DNA of 64,000 bases. Origin: Fulvimarina endophytica (GTDB lineage Bacteria; Pseudomonadota; Alphaproteobacteria; Rhizobiales; Rhizobiaceae). Positions 63,284 to 64,000 of the stretch are shown piece by piece. The stretch is from positions 186,001 through 250,000 of the forward strand of contig NZ_QURL01000001.1 in the NCBI RefSeq assembly GCF_003403015.1, read 5' to 3'. How positions within the stretch are numbered: position 1 is the first letter of the stretch; every line of letters starts with the position of its first letter. Below the pieces are notes generated by a model, which did not search any database, was not told the origin of the DNA, and worked only from the letters and a program-made list of their open reading frames with translations. The position numbers were made by a program, and so were the translations under genes.

Positions 63284-64000
63284 TTATTCGGCGGCGGCGA
63301 ACTGGTTCATGGTGTTGTCCTTGCCGCTCGCCTTCAGGGCGGCATCGCCGGCGAAGTACTCCTTGTGGTCGTCGCCGATATCGGAGCCGGCCATGTTCTG
63401 ATGCTTCACGCAGGCGATACCCTGGCGGATCTCCTCGCGCTGCACCGTCTTGACGTAGCCGAGCATGGCTTCGTCGCCGAAATAGCGCTTGGCGAGATTG
63501 TCCGTCGACAGCGCGGCCGTATGGTAGGTCGGCAGCGTGATGAGGTGGTGGAAGATGCCTGCCTCGCGGGAGGCGTCCGCCTGGAAGCTGCGGATCTGCC
63601 GATCCGCCTCGACGCCGAGTTCGGTCTCGTCGTACTGGCTCGACATCAGCTTGGCCGTGTCATAGGCGCTGAGATCGCGGCCTTCGTTCTGCCAGGTCTC
63701 GTAGACGTGCTGGCGGAACTTCAGCGTCCAGTTGAAGGACGGCGAGTTGTTGTAGACGAGCTTGGCGTTGGGCATGACCTCCCGGATGCGGCGAACCATG
63801 CCGCCGATCTGTTCCACATGCGGCTTCTCGGTCTCGATCCAGAGAAGGTCGGCGCCGTTCTGCAGCGAGGTGATCCCGTCGAGAACGCAGCGGTCCTCAC
63901 CGGTGCCCGGCCGGAACTGGTAAAGGTTCGAGGGCAGGCGCTTGGGCCGCATCAGCTTGCCGTCGCGCTTGATGACCACGTCGGAGCTGTTCAGATCCTC
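63284..64000 (-). CDS. aceA: Isocitrate lyase, 3' part (gene runs off the window)
   Basis: The glyoxylate-cycle enzyme that cleaves isocitrate to glyoxylate and succinate. 238 C-terminal residues are present; the N-terminus and the KKCGH active-site loop lie beyond the right edge. Visible: LRPKRLPSNLYQFRPGTGEDRC-like segment, LLWIETEKPHVEQIGGMV, LVYNNSPSFNW (catalytic Ser/Thr-Asn region) and the tail with ACVKHQNMAGSDIGDDHKEYF. It converges with carA and shares the terminator. Confidence 0.95.
   Translation of the reverse strand, partial: EDLNSSDVVIKRDGKLMRPKRLPSNLYQFRPGTGEDRCVLDGITSLQNGADLLWIETEKPHVEQIGGMVRRIREVMPNAKLVYNNSPSFNWTLKFRQHVYETWQNEGRDLSAYDTAKLMSSQYDETELGVEADRQIRSFQADASREAGIFHHLITLPTYHTAALSTDNLAKRYFGDEAMLGYVKTVQREEIRQGIACVKHQNMAGSDIGDDHKEYFAGDAALKASGKDNTMNQFAAAE

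Overview
The window is a high-GC chromosomal segment of an alphaproteobacterium, almost certainly in the order Hyphomicrobiales (Rhizobiales). The evidence is an ftsZ product with a long linker, an iron regulator of the RirA type (25583-26029, minus), a LysR regulator of the LsrB/VtlR type directly downstream of trxB, a BA14K-family protein, HWE-family histidine kinases and a CtrA-type box in front of ddl-ftsQAZ. The sequence alone does not settle the genus; a marine or plant-associated Aurantimonadaceae-like lineage is only a guess. Gene density is about 90 percent. I see no tRNA, rRNA, CRISPR array, transposase, integrase or phage gene.

Region 1 (1-15300, plus strand) holds glyS, the 3' part of the dcw division and cell-wall cluster (ddl, ftsQ, ftsA, ftsZ), lpxC, bamD, recN, a translationally coupled flavoprotein and an unusually long ligA. 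Strong intrinsic terminators follow ftsZ and bamD. Region 2 (15300-25000) has a BA14K-like secreted protein, an FAH-family hydrolase and a compact three-gene GlgE-pathway operon (glgE, a treS-maltokinase fusion, glgB). That operon would convert trehalose via maltose and maltose-1-phosphate to branched alpha-glucan, and ends in a terminator.

Region 3 (25000-36050) is accessory and signalling. It holds a DUF1289 protein, rirA, a four-gene OsmF-type ABC importer, a kinase-response regulator pair of the HWE type, a GNAT protein, a second membrane-bound HWE kinase, gph, a 30-residue single-helix peptide gene and a cold-shock gene. Region 4 (36300-42200) carries a divergent pyroglutamyl-peptidase, a COG4976-like methyltransferase, a DMT exporter, an SRPBCC protein and a run of small exported proteins. 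Three of those small proteins share an (I/L)VPG motif, and two genes have EcfG-like promoter candidates.

Region 5 (42360-51100) has a PPP-type phosphatase, lsrB-trxB, two tandem trkH paralogues followed by a GT25 glycosyltransferase, a GT4 glycosyltransferase and greA. Region 6 (51309-64000) holds carB (minus), a HlyU-like protein, the macromolecular-synthesis genes rpoD and dnaG (minus), lrgA-lrgB (plus), a YqeY-type protein (minus), carA (plus) and the 3' two thirds of an isocitrate lyase gene running off the right edge. carA and carB are on opposite strands and more than 7 kb apart.

Most of the window is ordinary housekeeping. I did not find a clearly new multi-gene system. The observations most worth following are the CtrA box before ddl, the VPG-motif small exported proteins with their possible stress promoters, the tandem trkH pair with a puzzling second start, the repeat-like hairpins at 26111-26234 and 40541-40620, and the flavoprotein with an altered FAD motif coupled to recN.
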